Source of the DNA: Janthinobacterium sp. TB1-E2
GTDB taxonomy: Bacteria > Pseudomonadota > Gammaproteobacteria > Burkholderiales > Burkholderiaceae_D
Reading direction: 5' to 3'
DNA length: 64,000 bases
NCBI RefSeq assembly: GCF_036885605.1
Contig: NZ_CP142523.1
Coordinates: forward strand, 2,356,001-2,420,000
Numbering within the stretch: position 1 is the first letter of the stretch; the number at the start of each line of letters is the position of its first letter. The notes beneath the pieces are model-generated. The model saw only the letters and a list, made by a program, of their open reading frames with translations, was not told where the DNA came from and did not search any database. This document shows positions 60,572 to 64,000 of the stretch, in pieces. The position numbers and the translations under genes were made by a program.

Positions 60572-60781
60572 TTAGTGGTGGTGCGACCAGCTACCGTCCG
60601 CCGATTCCAGGTAGGACTTGACGGCATCGGCCTGGCCCGTAGCGTGGCGTTTGAGTTCGCCACATGCGCAAATGCCCTGGTACGGCTGGATATGCGAGCA
60701 GGCGGAGACTTTTTGCAGGTAGACCTGCATGGATTTGTGACATTTGACGCACTTGAAGGTGAGGCTGCGGGCGGCTTTCAT
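60572..60781 (-). CDS. small zinc-ribbon-like protein, 69 aa
   Basis: MKAARSLTFKCVKCHKSMQ gives CxxC near residue 11, followed by CSHIQ and GICACGE, so five Cys and several His could hold one zinc. The fold may be a short zinc ribbon or a c-type-like Cys cluster (CVKCH is CxxCH, the haem c motif), although without a signal peptide haem c is unlikely. The end is LESADGSWSHHH. The function is unknown. Confidence 0.6.
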   Translation of the reverse strand: MKAARSLTFKCVKCHKSMQVYLQKVSACSHIQPYQGICACGELKRHATGQADAVKSYLESADGSWSHHH

Positions 60782-60958
60782 GGGGTTCCTTGAACTGTTG
60801 CGGGGCGCAGGCGGTAGCTGCGCGAAGGCGGCGATTTTAACCCACTCCGCCTGCCGTTACATACTGTTGCAACTGCGCCACGCTGAAGTCAACTGAATCC
60901 GGTCTATCACGTTGAGACACTACGGAGGCCATCTGGCATCCATTGACGAGGTAGCACC

Positions 60959-61126
60959 ATGGACAAGCATGACAAGGAAAAGCCTGCACAGCCCGCCAAG
61001 GAGCTGGTCAGGAAGTGGCTGAAAGCGGAGCTGGAACAGCGCCGGCCGCCGCCCGACCCCGAGCAGATCCGCCGCGAGCTGGGCTGGGATATGCTCAGAT
61101 TGTGCCGGGAGCCGGCCAGCCGTTAG
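60959..61126 (+). CDS. small charged protein, 55 aa
   Basis: ATG 60959 (MDKHDKEKPAQPAKELVRKW...) follows a GAGG sequence and runs 55 codons to TAG at 61124. The protein is strongly charged, mostly helical, with a DPEQIRRELGWDMLRLCREP segment. There is no known domain. It is convergent with sbcC, with only four bases between the stops, so both genes are tightly packed. Confidence 0.55.
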   Translation: MDKHDKEKPAQPAKELVRKWLKAELEQRRPPPDPEQIRRELGWDMLRLCREPASR

Positions 61127-61130
61127 CGAC

Positions 61131-64000
61131 CTAACGCACCGTCACCACGCTCTTACCGCCGGACCCCGGCTGCACGAGGATGCGGGTGGCGATGCGTTCC
61201 GTCATTTCCTGTACGTGCGAGATGACGCCCACCTTGCGGCCCATCGCTTGCAAGCCGTCGAGCGCATCCATGGCCACGCGCAGGGTTTCCGTGTCCAGGC
61301 TGCCGAAGCCCTCGTCGATGAACAGCGATTCCACGCGCACGCGGTTCGAGGACAGCGAGGCCAGGCCCAGCGCCAGGGCCAGCGAGACGAGGAACGATTC
61401 GCCGCCCGACAGCGAGTGCACGGAGCGCAGCTCGCCGCCCATGTCCTGGTCGCGCACCATCAGGCCCAGCGACGGATTGTTCGGGTTGTCGATGCGTTCC
61501 AGCTGGTAGCGGCGCGCCAGGTGGTTCAGGTGGGCGTTGGCATAGCCGAGCAGCACTTCCAGGGTGAATTGCTGCGCGTAGTTACGGAATTTCTTGCCGT
61601 CGGCCGAGCCGATCAATTCATTCAGGCTGGCCCAGCGCCGCTCGATGACGGCTTGCGCCTCGATTTGCGCCAGCATCGCTTGCGCGCTGTGGCGCCGGGC
61701 GTCGTCCTGCGCGATGGCCAGGCGCAAGCGCGTCGCTTCCTCGTTGGCCGCCTGGCGTTCCTGCAGCAGGGCGCCGAGCGCCGCCTGCAGCGCGGCCACG
61801 TCCATTTCCAGCGCCTGCGGCGGCTGCTGCACATGCGCGGCCAGCTGCTGCTGGCGTTCGGCCAGCACGGAGACGGCTGCCGTGTGGCGGTCGGCGATCA
61901 CTTGCAGGGCGTCGCGTTCGGCGCGCATGGCGTCCGGCGCGATGGCCAGTCGCGCGCGCAAGCCGGCCATGTCGGCGGGAGCTTGGGCCGGATGGGCTTC
62001 CTGGAACTGGCGCAGCCAGTCGTGCAGGGCGGCGGCGGCGCCGTGTTCCTGTTCGCGCAAGGCGGCCAGGCGCCGCGACAACTGCGCGCACGCTTCGTCG
62101 AGGCGCGTGCGTTGCTGGCTGGCCGACTGCGCCGCCGTTTGCTGCCGCGCCAGCTGTTCTTTGGACTGCGCGATGGCCGCTGCCAGGCTGCGCTCGACCT
62201 CGGCCACGCTCTGGCCCTGCCATAGCGCGTTGCGCTGCGCTTGCAGCGCCGTGCGCTGTTTGTCGGCGGCGGCAAAGGCGGCATGGGCTTCCTGCGCCGT
62301 GTGCCGCGCCTTGCCGGCGGCCAGCAGCGCCGCTTCCAGTTGCGCGGCCAGGGTCGCCAGCGCGTGGCCGCGCTTGTCCTGGTCCGCCTGCTGTTTCAGC
62401 CATTGCCGGCTTTCCGATTCACGCGCCGCGCGGAAGGCGGCCGGGCCGGCGCGCCAGCTGTCTTTCCAGTCCTCGGCGCCGTCGGCGTCGGCAAAGGCGC
62501 CATCGAGCTGCGCCAGCAAGGCATCGAGCGCGGCGCGCGCCGTCTCGCCCTTGTCGGCGTTGCCCGCTTGCTGCGCCTGCAACTGCGCCAGCCGCGCTTG
62601 CGCATCGGCGACGGTGCTGGTGCAGCGCGCGTGCTCGCTGGACGCCAGTTCGTGCGCCTCCTGCGTCTGCTCGCGCTGCGCGCCGGCCTGGCGCAGCGCC
62701 GCCTCCTGTTGCGCCAGCGCCTGCAAGCCTGCCGCATTGGCCGCCAGCTGCTGCGTGAACCAGTCCGTGCGCTCGTCTTCCTGCGGCAGCTGCAAGGTAT
62801 CCGCATGCGGTTGCCACTGTGCGTTCAGGCTATCGATGGCGGGCGGCAGGGCAGATAGTTCTTCCGCCGTTTGCGCCCGTTCGCGCATATGGGCGGCTAG
62901 TGCCGCCTTGTGCGTGGCCAGTCGTTCCAGATTGCCGCGCACCTGCGTGCGGCAGGCCAGCACGTCATCCTGCAAGCTGGCCAGCATCGCCTGCAAGGCA
63001 TCGTCGGCGTGGCTGTACGGGTGTTCCAGCGCGCCGCAGACGGGGCAGGGCTGCTCGTCCTGCAAATTGGCCCGCAGCTGCTCGACGCTGGCCGCGCATG
63101 CCGCTTCGGCGCCCTTCAACGATTTTTCCGCCTGCGCCAGGCGAGCCTCCAGCAGCGCCGTTTGCGCCGCTTCCGCCGCCAGTGCCGTGCTTTCCGTTTG
63201 CGCGGCCTGCGCCAGCTGGGCCGCCTTCGCTTGCCAGTGCGCCAGCGCCTGCCGCTGGCGTGCCAGTTCGCTCCAGGTTTTTTCCGCGCTGGTCAAGATG
63301 CGCGCGTGCGCTTCCAGTTGGCCGCGCTGTTCCTGCAGCCCCAGGCCATCGATGGCTTGCACGGCCGCCAGCGCCTCGCGCCGTTCGGCATCGCGCAGCG
63401 CCAGTTCGGCAGCGGCGCTGGCCAGCGCATCTTGCGCCGCCTGCGTGGTGTCAAGGGCCTGGCGCACCTGCCGCGCCGATGCGGCCATGCTGGCGTCGGC
63501 CGCATCGGCTTGCGCGGCCGCTTGCCCGGCCTGGGCAAACAATTGATCCCATAATTGCCACGATTGCGCCAGCGCCTGCCACTGCTGGTGCGATGCCAGC
63601 CACTGACTGCCCGCTTCCTGTTCCGCCTGCGCGGTCTGCTGGCGCTGCTGCAGCGTGTGCAGCGCGGCGCGCGCAGCCTCGTTGGCCTGGTCGGCACCTT
63701 GCGCCGCTTGCTTTGCCTGCTCATGCGCGGGCAGCTGGGCCAGGATACCTGCATCGAGCGCCTTGGCCTGGTCGAGCAGGGGCGCCGCATCGTGTTGCGC
63801 CGCTTCCCTGGCCTGCAAGGCCGCTGCCGCCAGTTGTACTGCCTGCGCCAGTTGCGTTTCGCTGGCCTCGGCCTGCGCCGCCTGCGCGCGCGACGCTTCC
63901 AAGGCCGCGCCCGTGCTGGCGATGTCGTTCGCCAGACGCGCCACGTCGTCGATCAGGGGCCGCGCCGGCTGCAGCAATTCCCACTGCGCCAGCGCCGTGC
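61131..64000 (-). CDS. sbcC: SbcC exonuclease subunit (N-terminus outside window)
   Basis: SbcC pairs with SbcD to cut hairpin and protein-bound DNA ends. The frame is open at 64000, so about 956 residues of the C-terminal part are seen. The signature motif LSGGESFLVSLALALGLASL and Walker B SLFIDEGFGSLDTETL form the C-terminal half of the ATPase. A very Ala/Gln-rich coiled coil fills the middle, broken by the zinc hook CPVCGALEHPYS (near residue 320 of the visible part). sbcD and the Walker A half are beyond the edge. Confidence 0.93.
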   Translation of the reverse strand, partial: TALAQWELLQPARPLIDDVARLANDIASTGAALEASRAQAAQAEASETQLAQAVQLAAAALQAREAAQHDAAPLLDQAKALDAGILAQLPAHEQAKQAAQGADQANEAARAALHTLQQRQQTAQAEQEAGSQWLASHQQWQALAQSWQLWDQLFAQAGQAAAQADAADASMAASARQVRQALDTTQAAQDALASAAAELALRDAERREALAAVQAIDGLGLQEQRGQLEAHARILTSAEKTWSELARQRQALAHWQAKAAQLAQAAQTESTALAAEAAQTALLEARLAQAEKSLKGAEAACAASVEQLRANLQDEQPCPVCGALEHPYSHADDALQAMLASLQDDVLACRTQVRGNLERLATHKAALAAHMRERAQTAEELSALPPAIDSLNAQWQPHADTLQLPQEDERTDWFTQQLAANAAGLQALAQQEAALRQAGAQREQTQEAHELASSEHARCTSTVADAQARLAQLQAQQAGNADKGETARAALDALLAQLDGAFADADGAEDWKDSWRAGPAAFRAARESESRQWLKQQADQDKRGHALATLAAQLEAALLAAGKARHTAQEAHAAFAAADKQRTALQAQRNALWQGQSVAEVERSLAAAIAQSKEQLARQQTAAQSASQQRTRLDEACAQLSRRLAALREQEHGAAAALHDWLRQFQEAHPAQAPADMAGLRARLAIAPDAMRAERDALQVIADRHTAAVSVLAERQQQLAAHVQQPPQALEMDVAALQAALGALLQERQAANEEATRLRLAIAQDDARRHSAQAMLAQIEAQAVIERRWASLNELIGSADGKKFRNYAQQFTLEVLLGYANAHLNHLARRYQLERIDNPNNPSLGLMVRDQDMGGELRSVHSLSGGESFLVSLALALGLASLSSNRVRVESLFIDEGFGSLDTETLRVAMDALDGLQAMGRKVGVISHVQEMTERIATRILVQPGSGGKSVVTVR

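Noticed and set aside
60572..60781. CVKCH as a haem c binding site
   Set aside because: The protein has no signal peptide, so the motif could not reach the cytochrome c maturation machinery; a zinc site is more likely.
61594..63546. 650-codon open frame antisense to sbcC
   Set aside because: Its Ser/Ala/Cys/Arg-rich composition mirrors the Ala/Gln-rich coiled coil of SbcC on the other strand; no family features.

Overview
The window is a GC-rich bacterial chromosome segment, most likely from an Oxalobacteraceae member of the Betaproteobacteria (Janthinobacterium/Duganella/Massilia type). This rests on the flhDC-mot-che gene order, an EarP plus Arg32-type elongation factor P pair, the panC-scpA-DUF3460 and metG-mrp blocks, and protein sequences typical of Burkholderiales. 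It looks like core chromosome. I found no phage, integron, transposase or CRISPR, and all mobile DNA seen is small palindromic repeats.

Layout. 1-5.5 kb: a partial hydrolase, a secreted unknown, a coupled pair of repeat proteins (leucine-rich and MORN-2-like) and a small hydrolase. 5.5-7.7 kb: kynU-kynA tryptophan catabolism. 8.3-21.3 kb: a complete motility control block, flhD-flhC, a methyltransferase, motA-motB, a CheZ-like gene, cheY, cheA, cheW, an MCP, cheR, cheD, cheB and a second cheY, closed by a strong terminator. 21-34 kb: housekeeping genes (SDR, panC, scpA, GNAT, metG, mrp, two phosphatase/phospholipase-type genes, lysA). 34.5-40.5 kb: lysR, gltX, an array of 3 tRNA-Ala(GGC) and 5 tRNA-Glu(UUC) genes, then earP and efp. 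40.6-46.5 kb: a degenerate amidase, an Ivy lysozyme inhibitor, aquaporin Z, and an AraC regulator divergent from an MFS exporter. 46.5-51 kb: cysS behind what looks like a peptide-leader attenuator, two unknown genes, and dbpA. 51-57 kb: a Fur-box-controlled FecI/FecR/TonB-receptor signalling set with a Tat-exported phosphoesterase. 57-64 kb: two initiator tRNAs, a methyltransferase, unknown small proteins, and the C-terminal part of SbcC.

How genes work together. FlhDC switches on flagella, MotAB drives the motor, and the MCP/CheW/CheA/CheY/CheB/CheR/CheD set controls rotation. GltX sits beside five copies of its own tRNA. EarP rhamnosylates Arg32 of the EF-P encoded next to it. LysR is encoded divergently from its target lysA. 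FecI-FecR-receptor form an iron-dependent surface signalling unit.

The less ordinary signals are mostly non-coding. They are: two 66-nt repeats that keep their fold while changing sequence; six bulged-hairpin REP elements, one pair of which has landed in the 3' end of aqpZ with a duplicated flank; two sigma-28-like promoters ahead of flhDC; and a leaderless Cys-Pro-Cys leader ORF plus terminator ahead of cysS.
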